Shown piece by piece: positions 27,756 through 35,991 of a DNA stretch of 64,000 nt. A model generated the notes under the pieces. It saw only the letters and a list, made by a program, of their open reading frames with translations, searched no databases and was not told the origin of the DNA. Position numbers and translations under genes: made by a program. How positions within the stretch are numbered: position 1 is the stretch's first letter; each line of letters begins with the position of its first letter. The DNA comes from Hoeflea ulvae (GTDB lineage Bacteria; Pseudomonadota; Alphaproteobacteria; Rhizobiales; Rhizobiaceae), in the NCBI RefSeq assembly GCF_026619435.1, contig NZ_JAOVZQ010000001.1:7501-71500 (forward strand). The letters are read 5' to 3'.

Positions 27756-28337
27756 ATGCTACGCAGACTCTACAACTGGACCATGTCGCTGGCGGGAACC
27801 CGTCACGCCGAAAAGGGACTCTTCGGCGTGTCTTTCGCCGAAAGCTCGTTCTTTCCGATTCCGCCGGACGTGCTGCTCATTCCGATGACGCTTGCCAAGC
27901 CGCGCAACTGGGTCCGGCTCGCGCTGATCTGCACCATCGCATCGGTGATCGGCGCATTCGTGGGCTATGCCATCGGCATGTTCCTCTACGAGAGCGTCGG
28001 AAAATGGCTGCTGGAAACCTATGGCGCTGCCGACAAGTTTGACAAGATTTCGCAGTGGTACAACACCTGGGGCGGCTGGGGCGTGCTGTTTGCGGCGATA
28101 ACGCCGTTTCCCTACAAGGTGCTGACCATCTTTTCCGGCGCCACCGGGCTCAACCTGTTTGTCTTTGCCGGTGTCAGCATCATCGGCCGGGCCTTCCGGT
28201 TCTTCCTCGTCACCTGGTTGCTGTCTCGCTTCGGCGAGCCGATCCGGCTGTTCATCGAAAAATATCTCGGCCTTCTTTTCACCCTGTTCATGGTGCTGTT
28301 GGTCGGTGGATTTTATGCAATCAAATATGTGTTCTGA
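27756..28337 (+). CDS. YqaA family (VTT/SNARE-associated DedA-like) membrane protein
   Basis: The 193-residue protein has about five hydrophobic segments and the VTT-domain signature region FAESSFFPIPPDVLLIPMTL, followed by ITPFPYKVLTIFSGATG. It belongs to the YqaA branch of the DedA-related superfamily, linked to lipid scrambling and envelope homeostasis. The molecular role of YqaA itself is not established. The dsbB gene begins 2 bp after its stop, so the two are almost certainly co-transcribed. No signal peptide is needed because the first helix anchors it. Confidence 0.92.
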   Translation: MLRRLYNWTMSLAGTRHAEKGLFGVSFAESSFFPIPPDVLLIPMTLAKPRNWVRLALICTIASVIGAFVGYAIGMFLYESVGKWLLETYGAADKFDKISQWYNTWGGWGVLFAAITPFPYKVLTIFSGATGLNLFVFAGVSIIGRAFRFFLVTWLLSRFGEPIRLFIEKYLGLLFTLFMVLLVGGFYAIKYVF

Positions 28338-28339
28338 CC

Positions 28340-28864
28340 ATGCCGGCATCTGACCTGACCACCTCCTCCGCCCGAGACATCCGGACCAGGACAGCGCTGT
28401 TTCTGGCGCTTGCCATGGCGGCTGTGGTCGGCACGGCGCTCGGCTTCGAGCATATCGGCGGCTATATCCCCTGCGCGCTGTGTCTCGAGCAGCGCATGCC
28501 CTATTATGCCGGCGCGCCGCTGATGCTCATCGCCGCCGTCGTTTCCCGCGCAGGCGGACCGTCCTGGGCCGTGCGCGGCTTGCTGGCCGTGGGCGGATTG
28601 CTGATGCTCTACGGACTTGTGCTCGGCGTCTACCATTCCGGCGTCGAATGGCACTGGTGGGACGGGCCCGCTTCCTGCGCGACATCGGCCGATGCCGTAA
28701 CCCGGGACGCCGGATCGCTGCTGGGTGATCTCAGCTCGAAAAAGCCGCCATCCTGCGATGCTGCCGCGCTGCGGGTGCTCGGCCTTTCCTTTGCCGGCTG
28801 GAACGTGCTTGCCAGTGCTGCGCTCGCCGCAATCGCCATCCGCGGCACGCTGGTCAAGCGCTGA
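28340..28864 (+). CDS. dsbB: Disulfide bond formation protein DsbB
   Basis: DsbB re-oxidises DsbA and passes electrons to quinones in the inner membrane. The 174-residue protein has four membrane helices, a first periplasmic loop pair in IPCALCLEQRMPYY and further cysteines in PASCATS and PPSCDAA. The CxxC sequence CALC is like other alphaproteobacterial versions. It follows the YqaA gene by 2 bp and converges on the HNH endonuclease gene. The window also holds a periplasmic TlpA thioredoxin-like protein (37790-38464), which could work on the reducing side. Confidence 0.93.
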   Translation: MPASDLTTSSARDIRTRTALFLALAMAAVVGTALGFEHIGGYIPCALCLEQRMPYYAGAPLMLIAAVVSRAGGPSWAVRGLLAVGGLLMLYGLVLGVYHSGVEWHWWDGPASCATSADAVTRDAGSLLGDLSSKKPPSCDAAALRVLGLSFAGWNVLASAALAAIAIRGTLVKR

Positions 28865-28873
28865 GCCATCGGG

Positions 28874-29431
28874 TCAGGGCTGCAGCTCGACATCCCAGTA
28901 AAGATAGTCCATCCAGCTTTCATGCAGGTGGTTGGGCGGAAACATCCGCCCGTTCTTGTGCAGGTCCTGCACGCTGGGACGATAGGGTTTTTGCTGCGGG
29001 ATCATCCCCGCCTGCTTGGGCATCACCCCGCCCTTGCGCAGATTGCAGGGCGAACAGGCCGCCACCACATTCTCCCAGGTGGTTTCACCGCCGCAGCGCC
29101 GCGGAATGACATGGTCGAAGGTCAGCTCATTGGGAGAGCCGCAATACTGGCATTCGAACCGGTCGCGCAGAAACAGGTTGAACCGCGTAAATGCCGGATA
29201 CCGTGATGGCTTGATATAGGTCTTCAGGCAGACCACGCTCGGCACCCGCATCGAAAACGACGGTGACGACACGGCGTGATCATATTCCGCGACAATCTGC
29301 ACCCGGTCGAGAAACACCGCCTTGACGGCATCCTGCCACGACCACAGCGACAGCGGGTAATAACTCAAAGGTCTGTAATCAGCGTTCAGAACGAGCGCCG
29401 GCAGTGACTGCGGGGATACAAAAATCGTCAA
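28874..29431 (-). CDS. HNH endonuclease family protein
   Basis: The 185-residue protein has a compact HNH nuclease domain: zinc cysteines 94 and 97 (CQYC), the catalytic DH pair at 106-107 (LTFDHVIPRRCGG) and a second zinc pair at 126/129 (CSPCN). The N-terminal part (LNADYRPLSYYPLSLWSWQD) is typical of a widespread single-copy bacterial HNH family. There is no methyltransferase or phage gene nearby, so it is not an obvious restriction enzyme; the role is unknown. It stands alone on the minus strand. Confidence 0.93.
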   Translation of the reverse strand: MTIFVSPQSLPALVLNADYRPLSYYPLSLWSWQDAVKAVFLDRVQIVAEYDHAVSSPSFSMRVPSVVCLKTYIKPSRYPAFTRFNLFLRDRFECQYCGSPNELTFDHVIPRRCGGETTWENVVAACSPCNLRKGGVMPKQAGMIPQQKPYRPSVQDLHKNGRMFPPNHLHESWMDYLYWDVELQP

Positions 29432-29547
29432 TTTGCTCTCCTGAGCGAGTGCGATTCGGCATCTGCGGAGATCATATTATGCTGGACATGACAGGCTTGT
29501 GAAGCGCCGTCTTCGAAATGGCGTTCCGGGCTGTTTTCGCGGGCCTG

Positions 29548-30198
29548 TCAGCTTGCCAGCGGCGTTGCATCGCGGCCCATCGCTTGCGCGTAATAGGCCC
29601 AGAGCAGCCGCGCCGCCACGCCGCGCCAGGGGCTCCAGTCCTGGGCCAGGTCGGCCAGCACCCTGGTTTGCGGCCGGACCTCGAGACCCATCAGATGCGC
29701 CGCCGCACTTTGCAGCGCCACATCACCTGCCGGAAAGATGTCCGGGTGCCCGGCGCAAAACAGCAGATAGACCTCGGCCGTCCATGGCCCCAGCCCCTTG
29801 ATGACCGTCAGGCGCTCGATCGCCTCGCGGCCCTCGAGCCCGCACAGATGCTCGAGATCAAGCGCCCCGCCAAGCACGGCCTCGCCGACCCGGCGCACCG
29901 TTTCTGCCTTGGCGCGCGAGAGGCCGGCAGCGCGCAATTGCGCGTCCGACAGGGCCAGTACCGCAGCCGGGCTGATCTCGCCCGCTGCCAGTTCCAGCTT
30001 GCGCCACAGCGCATTGGCGCTGGCCTTGGAGACCATTTGCGACAGGATGATTTCAGTCAGCGCGGCATAGCCCGGCGGTTTGCGGCGCAGCGGCACCGGA
30101 CCGGCAAGTTTGATCGCCCGGGCCAGTCGCGGATCGGCCTGCGCCAGCGCCGCCAGGCCCTCGGCAATATCGTCCATGTTGTCAATCCGGCGCATCAT
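29548..30198 (-). CDS. DNA-3-methyladenine glycosylase II family protein (AlkA-like)
   Basis: A base-excision repair glycosylase that removes alkylated purines. The helix-hairpin-helix motif is VIKGLGPWTAEVYLLF and the catalytic aspartate is in IFPAGDVALQ, both intact. At about 216 residues it is the short AlkA form lacking the N-terminal Ada-like domain. The double ATG at 30198/30195 is preceded by GAGGAAGG; longer upstream readings would run into the divergent gluQ gene. It diverges from gluQ by about 75 bp. Exact lesion range is not readable. Confidence 0.92.
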   Translation of the reverse strand: MMRRIDNMDDIAEGLAALAQADPRLARAIKLAGPVPLRRKPPGYAALTEIILSQMVSKASANALWRKLELAAGEISPAAVLALSDAQLRAAGLSRAKAETVRRVGEAVLGGALDLEHLCGLEGREAIERLTVIKGLGPWTAEVYLLFCAGHPDIFPAGDVALQSAAAHLMGLEVRPQTRVLADLAQDWSPWRGVAARLLWAYYAQAMGRDATPLAS

Positions 30199-30273
30199 TG
30201 CCTTCCTCGCCGCAGGCCCCGGCCCCGTGACCGGACCCCGTGACGGAACCGTTGAAAAATGACATGAAACACC

Positions 30274-31194
30274 ATGCTCCACGCCAACACCACACATAAC
30301 CGGCAACAGCCCCGCACCACAGTGCGGTTTGCGCCCAGCCCGAACGGGCTGCTGCATCTCGGCCATGCCCGGTCCGCGATCCTGAATGCGCGCTTTGCCG
30401 CCGCACATGACGGCAGGTTCCTGCTGCGCATCGAGGACATCGACATCACCCGGGCCCGGCCCGAATACGAGGCGGCCATCGTCAAGGATCTGGATTGGCT
30501 CGGACTTTCCTGGAGCAAACCGGTGCGGCGGCAGTCGGATCATTTTGCCGACTACGCATCGGCGCTGACGGAGTTGCGCAGGCTCGGCCTTATCTATCCG
30601 GCCTTCCTGAGCCGCTCGGAAACCCAGGCACGGGTTCGCGATATCGAATCGACGGGCCGGTCATGGCCGCGCGATCCCGACGGCGCGCCGCATTATCCCG
30701 GCGATGACCGCAACCTGTCCGATGCGGAGCGCATGGCGAGAATTGCGGACGGGGCCCCGCATGCCTGGCGGCTGGACATGACGGCAGCGCTCACCGGCCT
30801 GGGGGTCGGGCTCACATGGAACGAGCACGGCGCCGGGCCCGAGGGCGAGACCGGCCGCATTGCCGCCGACCCCGCCGCCTGGGGCGATGTGCTGCTGGCG
30901 CGCCGCGACATCCCGGCGAGCTATCACGTGGCGGTCAGTGTTGATGACGCCATCCAGGAAATCACCGATGTCATCCGCGGGCAGGACCTGTTCGCTGCCA
31001 CATCGGTCCACCGCTTGCTGCAGCACTTGCTCGGCCTGCCCGTCCCCCGCTACCGGCATCATGGCCTGGTGCTCGACGGCAGCGGACAAAAGCTCTCCAA
31101 AAGCGATGGCGCCACTTCACTTGCCTCGCTCAGGGACCAGGGCCTGGCCCCGGTCGATGTCATTGCCCTGGCCGGCCTGGCGCCAGACGGCTGA
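30274..31194 (+). CDS. gluQ: Glutamyl-Q tRNA(Asp) synthetase
   Basis: GluQ-RS attaches glutamate to the queuosine base of tRNA-Asp. The 306-residue protein has only the catalytic half of a glutamyl-tRNA synthetase, with RFAPSPNGLLHLGHA as HIGH-type and QKLSKSDGAT as KMSKS-type motif, and no anticodon-binding domain. The zinc cysteines of the Escherichia coli protein are absent (YPAFLSRSET). It depends on queuosine, whose precursor is probably imported by yhhQ in this window (59329-59955). A different open frame precedes the following SDR gene. Confidence 0.95.
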   Translation: MLHANTTHNRQQPRTTVRFAPSPNGLLHLGHARSAILNARFAAAHDGRFLLRIEDIDITRARPEYEAAIVKDLDWLGLSWSKPVRRQSDHFADYASALTELRRLGLIYPAFLSRSETQARVRDIESTGRSWPRDPDGAPHYPGDDRNLSDAERMARIADGAPHAWRLDMTAALTGLGVGLTWNEHGAGPEGETGRIAADPAAWGDVLLARRDIPASYHVAVSVDDAIQEITDVIRGQDLFAATSVHRLLQHLLGLPVPRYRHHGLVLDGSGQKLSKSDGATSLASLRDQGLAPVDVIALAGLAPDG

Positions 31195-31256
31195 CACCGA
31201 AGCGATGGCCCTGACGCAGCGAACGCCCTGCCCGGCATTGTCAACCAGGAGTGATT

Positions 31257-31301
31257 ATGGGATTTGAAGCGCTTCAGGAACAGGGGCCCGTCTTGCGATG
31301 A
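31257..31301 (+). other. 14-codon open frame overlapping the SDR start
   Basis: ATG at 31257 follows AGGAG by 6 nt and reads MGFEALQEQGPVLR. Its TGA overlaps the ATG of the SDR gene at 31298. It could be a coupling leader peptide; chance is also possible at this length. Confidence 0.35.
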
Positions 31302-32140
31302 ATGGTGAAGACCAAAAGAGGACCATTGTGGTGACCGGCAGCTCGAGCGGCATCGGCGCCTTTTGCGCCCGCGCGCTTCAGGCGGATGGCTGGCGCGTGA
31401 TCGCCACCGCCCGCACGCCCGACGATATCGCCCGGCTCAAGCAGGACGGCCTCGAGGCGTTCTATCTCGACTATGCCAATCCGCTGAGCATTGCCAAGTT
31501 CTTCGACCAGGCCATGGCCGCCACCGGCGGGCGCTGTGATGCGCTGTTCAACAATGGCGGCTATGGTCAGGTGGGCGCAGTCGAGGACCTTCCCGTCGAT
31601 GCCTTGCGCGCCCAGTTCGAGGCCAATGTCTTTGGCTGGCACGACCTCACCCGCCGGGTAATTCCGGTGATGCGGGCGCAGGGACATGGCCGCATCGTGC
31701 AATGCTCGTCAATTCTCGGCCTGGTGCCGATGCGGTTTCGCGGCGCCTACAATGCCTCCAAGCACGCGCTGGAAGGCCTCTCCGTCACTCTGGCTATGGA
31801 ATTGCACGGCTCGGGCATTCACGTGAGCCTGATCGAGCCCGGCGCGATCGCCACCCGCTTCAGGGCCAATTGCCTGCCGCATCTCGCCCGTCATATCGAC
31901 GTAGAAAACTCGGTTCACGCCAGGGACTATCAGGCCCAGTTGCGGCGTCTTGAAAAGGAAGAACGGTCAGACAGCGGCAAGCTCGGCCCCGACGCGGTCT
32001 ACAAGGTCCTGCACCACGCGCTGACCGCACCGCGTCCGCGCTATCACTACCCGGTGACGCGGGCGGCGAAGCTGGGCGTCATCGCCCGCAGGCTTTTGCC
32101 GGCCCGGTTGTTCTACCCCTGGCTGGCCGGCAAGGACTGA
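31298..32140 (+). CDS. SDR family NAD(P)-dependent oxidoreductase
   Basis: A classical short-chain dehydrogenase of 280 residues. The nucleotide loop is TGSSSGIG (13-20), the structural motif NNGG (85-88) replaces the usual NNAG, and the catalytic Ser-Tyr-Lys are in QCSSILG, Tyr151 and Lys155 (YNASK). Substrate is not evident. A basic residue after strand 2 (ATART) suggests NADP preference, which is inference. Its start overlaps a 14-codon leader frame. The neighbours are unrelated housekeeping genes. Confidence 0.93.
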   Translation: MNGEDQKRTIVVTGSSSGIGAFCARALQADGWRVIATARTPDDIARLKQDGLEAFYLDYANPLSIAKFFDQAMAATGGRCDALFNNGGYGQVGAVEDLPVDALRAQFEANVFGWHDLTRRVIPVMRAQGHGRIVQCSSILGLVPMRFRGAYNASKHALEGLSVTLAMELHGSGIHVSLIEPGAIATRFRANCLPHLARHIDVENSVHARDYQAQLRRLEKEERSDSGKLGPDAVYKVLHHALTAPRPRYHYPVTRAAKLGVIARRLLPARLFYPWLAGKD

Positions 32141-32257
32141 CCGGAGGGGCAAAACCGGAAAAACGCCGCAGCGCAGACAATGGACTCGGCGGCAAAACAC
32201 CCTATGTTCCATCGGAAACCGGCCCGGGGCCGGAAACTGTTCCTGAGGAAAGCCGCC

Positions 32258-32455
32258 ATGTCGTCCGTTACCTATGTCCTGTCCATCATCGTCATGCTGT
32301 CCGTGGCCGCCGTACTGGTCCGCGGCCTTGTCAACATGGCGCGTGGCGGCACCGCCAATCTCTCCAACAAGCTGATGCAGATGCGGGTGCTTTTGCAATT
32401 TGTTGCAGTGGTGCTGATTGTCGCGACCCTCTGGCTCACCGGCGGCGGGCGCTGA
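32258..32455 (+). CDS. Small twin-transmembrane protein, HIG1 type
   Basis: The 65-residue protein has two membrane helices (VLSIIVMLSVAAVLVRGLV and LLQFVAVVLIVATLWL) joined by a basic loop with NKLMQMRVLLQ. This matches the HIG1 domain of small alphaproteobacterial proteins related to mitochondrial Rcf1, which support cytochrome c oxidase assembly. GAGGAAAG lies about 5 nt before the ATG at 32258. It is followed 57 bp later by the adenosyltransferase gene, so it may be co-transcribed. Assignment to oxidase biogenesis is by family only. Confidence 0.85.
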   Translation: MSSVTYVLSIIVMLSVAAVLVRGLVNMARGGTANLSNKLMQMRVLLQFVAVVLIVATLWLTGGGR

Positions 32456-32512
32456 CAGCAGCTGCATCACAGAGGCGAGGCGTCTCGCAATTCAGCACAA
32501 AGGGCTCGCGCA

Positions 32513-33091
32513 ATGGTCAAACTCAACAAGATCTACACACGAACCGGCGATGACGGCACCACCGGCCTGGTTGCCGGCGAGCGGCGCCCGAAATATGATC
32601 TGCGCATAGAGGCCTATGGCACGGTGGATGAGGCCAATGCCGTGATCGGCATGGCGCGGCTGCACACGGCCTCGATGACCGCGCTCGATGCCATGCTGAT
32701 GCGGATCCAGAATGACTGCTTCGATCTGGGCGCCGATCTGGCCACGCCCGACACCGGCAAGGCACTCGATTACGAGCCCCTGCGCATCGTCGATTCGCAG
32801 GTTGACCGGGTGGAGGCCGATATCGACACTCTCAACGCCGATCTCGAGCCGCTGCGATCATTTGTCCTACCCGGCGGAACCGGGGCTGCGGCCTATCTGC
32901 ATCTCGCCCGCACCGTGGTCCGCCGCGCGGAACGGTGCATGGTCGAGCTTGCCGGTCAGGACGGCGAGAAAGTCAGCCCGGCTGCCATCCGATTCACCAA
33001 CCGGCTGTCCGATTTCCTGTTTGTCGCCGCCCGCTGGGTCAATGATCATGGCCGCGCCGATGTGCTTTGGGTTCCCGGCAAAAACCGCTAG
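32513..33091 (+). CDS. Cob(I)yrinic acid a,c-diamide adenosyltransferase, PduO type
   Basis: This enzyme adds the adenosyl group to cobalamin, giving coenzyme B12. The 192-residue protein has the PduO/MMAB N-terminal motif KIYTRTGDDGTTGLV and the conserved VERAERCM-type segment (VVRRAERCMVEL), plus RLSDFLFVAARW near the end. It is not homologous to CobA/CobO. It complements cobS and cobT at the far end of the window. A rhomboid gene follows 53 bp later. Gene symbol varies (cobO-type naming is avoided because that is the other family). Confidence 0.95.
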   Translation: MVKLNKIYTRTGDDGTTGLVAGERRPKYDLRIEAYGTVDEANAVIGMARLHTASMTALDAMLMRIQNDCFDLGADLATPDTGKALDYEPLRIVDSQVDRVEADIDTLNADLEPLRSFVLPGGTGAAAYLHLARTVVRRAERCMVELAGQDGEKVSPAAIRFTNRLSDFLFVAARWVNDHGRADVLWVPGKNR

Positions 33092-33144
33092 AGAGCTACT
33101 CAGTCCGGATCCGAGAGCCACGCCGGAAGAACGGAAAGCCCGCC

Positions 33145-33924
33145 ATGTTCATTCCCCTGCATGATTCCAACGACCTCAAATATATCCGGCTGCAATGGGT
33201 CACCTGGTCGCTGATCGCGATCAATGTCCTTGTCTGGGTGATCACCGGACTGGCCGGTGGCGACAGCGAATTCTCCAATGCCGCGGTTCTGGGCCTGGGC
33301 TTCATCCCGTCGGTGGTCAACGACATTGCCGAACTGCCGGCTTCGATGGTGCTGGTGCCGGAGGATGCGACCTATGTCACCTACAGTTTTCTTCACGGAA
33401 ACCTGCTCCATCTCGGCTCGAACATGATCTTCCTGTGGGTTTTCGGCGACAATGTCGAAGACGCCATGGGGCATGTCAGGTTCCTGGTGTTCTATCTCCT
33501 GTGCGCCGCTGCCGGCGCCTTTGCCCACGGATTGCTGCTGCCCGATTCGCAGAACCCCCTGATCGGGGCCTCCGGTGCTGTGGCCGGCGTGATCGCGGCC
33601 TATCTCATGCTCCACCCCAAGGTCAGGGTCTGGGTTCTGGTGCTGGGCCGCATTCCGCTGCCGCTGCCGGCCTATATTCCCCTGCTGTTCTGGGTGGTGT
33701 TCCAGTTCTTCATGCTTGTCACCGATCTGGGCGGCGAGGTGTCCTGGGCAGCCCATGTCGGCGGCATTGTCGCCGGCGCTGTCCTGGTGCTTGTTTTCAG
33801 GCGTTCGGGTGTGCCGCTTTTCGACCGCAACATCGAAAGTCCGAAGGCGGTTGTCCACAAAACCCCGCATCCGGTTGCGGAAAAATCTGATGCCCGGACG
33901 CCGCCAACCAGGTGGGGACGCTAG
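33145..33924 (+). CDS. Rhomboid family intramembrane serine protease
   Basis: The 259-residue protein has six or more hydrophobic helices. The rhomboid dyad is visible as Ser143 in GASGAVAG and His204 in WAAHVGGIVAG, and the HGNLLHLGSNMIFLW loop fits the family. Rhomboids cleave transmembrane helices of substrate proteins within the membrane; the substrate here is unknown. GGAAAG precedes the ATG at 33145, so I prefer this start to in-frame ones inside the upstream gene. It follows the adenosyltransferase by 53 bp. The tail after the last helix is proline-rich. Confidence 0.93.
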   Translation: MFIPLHDSNDLKYIRLQWVTWSLIAINVLVWVITGLAGGDSEFSNAAVLGLGFIPSVVNDIAELPASMVLVPEDATYVTYSFLHGNLLHLGSNMIFLWVFGDNVEDAMGHVRFLVFYLLCAAAGAFAHGLLLPDSQNPLIGASGAVAGVIAAYLMLHPKVRVWVLVLGRIPLPLPAYIPLLFWVVFQFFMLVTDLGGEVSWAAHVGGIVAGAVLVLVFRRSGVPLFDRNIESPKAVVHKTPHPVAEKSDARTPPTRWGR

Positions 33925-33964
33925 CATCGGCAGCGCCGAATTGGCGCGGGCGCAGGCATCGACA

Positions 33965-33981
33965 ATTTTGCATTGCAAAAT
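33965..33981. promoter_or_regulatory. 17-bp perfect palindrome upstream of etfB
   Basis: ATTTTGCA and TGCAAAAT flank one central T. It lies about 180 bp before the etfB start in the 235-bp intergenic region 33925-34159, which holds no gene. This is a likely operator; the binding protein is unknown. Confidence 0.5.
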
Positions 33982-34159
33982 CTCCTGCGTGGTTGCGATT
34001 GAATTTGGAGAGAAATCGCGTATCCATGTCGGCAATCGGCTATCCGGCCGGCCTGTGAACAGGCAAAATCCGGATATTCGGCCCCGCACCTCCGGGTTCA
34101 GGGCAAATTGGAACATGGCCAAACTCTGTAGGGCCTAGCAAAGTGAGGAAGGCAATCCG

Positions 34160-34909
34160 ATGAAAATTCTCGTGCCGGTCAAGCGCGTCGTCGACTACAA
34201 CGTCAAGATCCGGGTCAAATCCGATGGCAGCGGCGTCGATCTTGCCAATGTGAAGATGTCGATGAACCCCTTTGATGAAATCGCCATCGAGGAAGCCCTG
34301 CGTCTGCGCGAAGCCGGCAAGGCCACCGAAGTCATCGCCGTGTCGATCGGGCCGGCCAAGGCCGAGGAAACCCTGCGCACAGCTCTCGCCATGGGCGCTG
34401 ACCGGGCGATCCTGGTCGAGGCCGACGGCATCGTCGAGCCGCTCGCTGTTGCCAAGATCCTCAAGGGCATCGTCGGCGAGGAAAATCCTGACCTGGTGAT
34501 CCTGGGCAAGCAGGCGATCGATGACGACGCCAACCAGACCGGCCAGATGCTCTCGGCACTGCTCGGCTGGAGCCAGGCCACATTCGCCTCCAAGGTCGAG
34601 ATCGGCGACGGCTCTGCCGACGTCACCCGCGAGGTCGATGGCGGGTTGCAGACCATTTCGGTCAAGCTGCCGGCCATTGTCACAACCGATCTGCGCCTCA
34701 ACGAGCCGCGCTATGCGTCGCTGCCCAACATCATGAAGGCCAAGAAGAAGCCGCTCGACAAGAAGAGTGCTGCCGATTACGGCGTCGACACCGCGCCAAG
34801 GCTCGAAGTCATCAAGACCGAGGAGCCGGGCGGCCGCAAGGCCGGCGTCAAGGTCGGCTCGGTGGCCGAACTCGTCGACAAGCTCAAGAACGAAGCAGGC
34901 GTGCTGTAA
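34160..34909 (+). CDS. etfB: Electron transfer flavoprotein subunit beta
   Basis: EtfB with EtfA carries electrons from acyl-CoA and related dehydrogenases to ETF-quinone oxidoreductase. The 249-residue protein has the beta-subunit motifs [28 protein letters not shown] and [13 protein letters not shown], including the AMP-binding region. GAGGAAGG precedes the ATG. The etfA gene follows after 23 bp and the 3-hydroxybutyryl-CoA dehydrogenase gene after that, a conserved rhizobial set. A strict palindrome upstream suggests specific control. The alanine-rich C-terminus is normal. Confidence 0.97.
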   Translation: MKILVPVKRVVDYNVKIRVKSDGSGVDLANVKMSMNPFDEIAIEEALRLREAGKATEVIAVSIGPAKAEETLRTALAMGADRAILVEADGIVEPLAVAKILKGIVGEENPDLVILGKQAIDDDANQTGQMLSALLGWSQATFASKVEIGDGSADVTREVDGGLQTISVKLPAIVTTDLRLNEPRYASLPNIMKAKKKPLDKKSAADYGVDTAPRLEVIKTEEPGGRKAGVKVGSVAELVDKLKNEAGVL

Positions 34910-34932
34910 GCGCGGGAAAGGAAGATCCTACC

Positions 34933-35862
34933 ATGACCATTCTCATTATTGCCGAACACGACCACGCCTCGCTGTCCGACCAGACCGCCAAGGCGGTCAG
35001 CGCCGCCACCCAGATCGGCGGCGACATCCATGTCCTGGTTGCCGGCAAGGACGCCAAACCAGCCGCCGATGCGGCCGCCATGCTCGAGGGTGTCACCAAG
35101 GTGCTGCACGCCGAAGGCGATGAATATGCCAACCGGCTGGCCGAACCGCTGGCAGCGCTCGCCGTCTCGCTTGCGGGCGACTACGACACGCTGATGGCGC
35201 CTGCGACCACATCCGGAAAGAACGTCATGCCGCGCATTGCGGCGCTTCTGGACGTGATGCAGATCTCCGACATCATCGAAGTGATCGCGCCTGACACCTT
35301 CAAGCGTCCGATCTATGCCGGCAATGCGCTGCAGACGGTGAAATCGACCGATGCAAAACGGGTCATCACGGTTCGCACGGCGTCCTTCTCGGCAGCCGGC
35401 GAAGGCGGATCGGCTTCGGTCGAGACCACAGCTTCGGCCGGCGATCCGGGCCTGTCGTCCTTCGTCAAGGATGCGATTGCCGAAAGCGATCGTCCGGAAC
35501 TGACCTCGGCCAAGATCATCATCTCCGGTGGCCGTGCGCTGGGTTCGTCGGAAAAGTTCCAGAGCGTCATCCTGCCGGTGGCCGACAAGCTCGGTGCCGC
35601 CGTCGGCGCCTCGCGTGCGGCCGTCGATGCGGGCTATGCGCCCAATGACTGGCAGGTCGGGCAGACCGGCAAGGTGGTGGCCCCCGATCTCTACATTGCC
35701 TGCGGGATTTCCGGCGCCATCCAGCACCTGGCCGGCATGAAGGATTCCAAGGTCATCGTTGCCATCAACAAGGACGAGGAAGCCCCGATCTTCCAGGTCG
35801 CCGACTACGGACTGGTCGCCGACCTGTTCGAGGCACTGCCGGAGCTTGAAAAAGCGCTCTGA
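34933..35862 (+). CDS. etfA: Electron transfer flavoprotein subunit alpha
   Basis: EtfA forms the FAD-binding half of the ETF heterodimer. The 309-residue protein has the N-terminal domain ([20 protein letters not shown]) and the C-terminal FAD domain with [28 protein letters not shown] and [19 protein letters not shown]-contacting segments are complete. It lies 23 bp after etfB and 129 bp before hbd. A hairpin lies in that gap, so transcription may be partly reduced before hbd. Source dehydrogenases are elsewhere in the genome. Confidence 0.98.
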   Translation: MTILIIAEHDHASLSDQTAKAVSAATQIGGDIHVLVAGKDAKPAADAAAMLEGVTKVLHAEGDEYANRLAEPLAALAVSLAGDYDTLMAPATTSGKNVMPRIAALLDVMQISDIIEVIAPDTFKRPIYAGNALQTVKSTDAKRVITVRTASFSAAGEGGSASVETTASAGDPGLSSFVKDAIAESDRPELTSAKIIISGGRALGSSEKFQSVILPVADKLGAAVGASRAAVDAGYAPNDWQVGQTGKVVAPDLYIACGISGAIQHLAGMKDSKVIVAINKDEEAPIFQVADYGLVADLFEALPELEKAL

Positions 35863-35887
35863 GCCGTCAGAATTTGACGACAAGATC

Positions 35888-35922
35888 AATGGCCGGGCTG
35901 GACGTCTCCACCCCGGCCATTT
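35888..35922 (+). terminator. Hairpin between etfA and hbd (possible terminator or attenuator)
   Basis: A stem of about 10 bp (35888-35897 with 35912-35921) has a 14-nt loop. The following TTTAGGTT is a poor T tract, so termination may be incomplete. Confidence 0.5.
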
Positions 35923-35991
35923 AGGTTCTTGGTTCGGACGCGCTCATGTCAGTGCGCCCGGCAGCATCCAAAATCCAGTCAGGCGGGGCAA

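Noticed and set aside
27428..28042. Plus-strand frame crossing the tRNA-Leu gene
   Set aside because: It reads through a tRNA and into the real YqaA gene in another frame.
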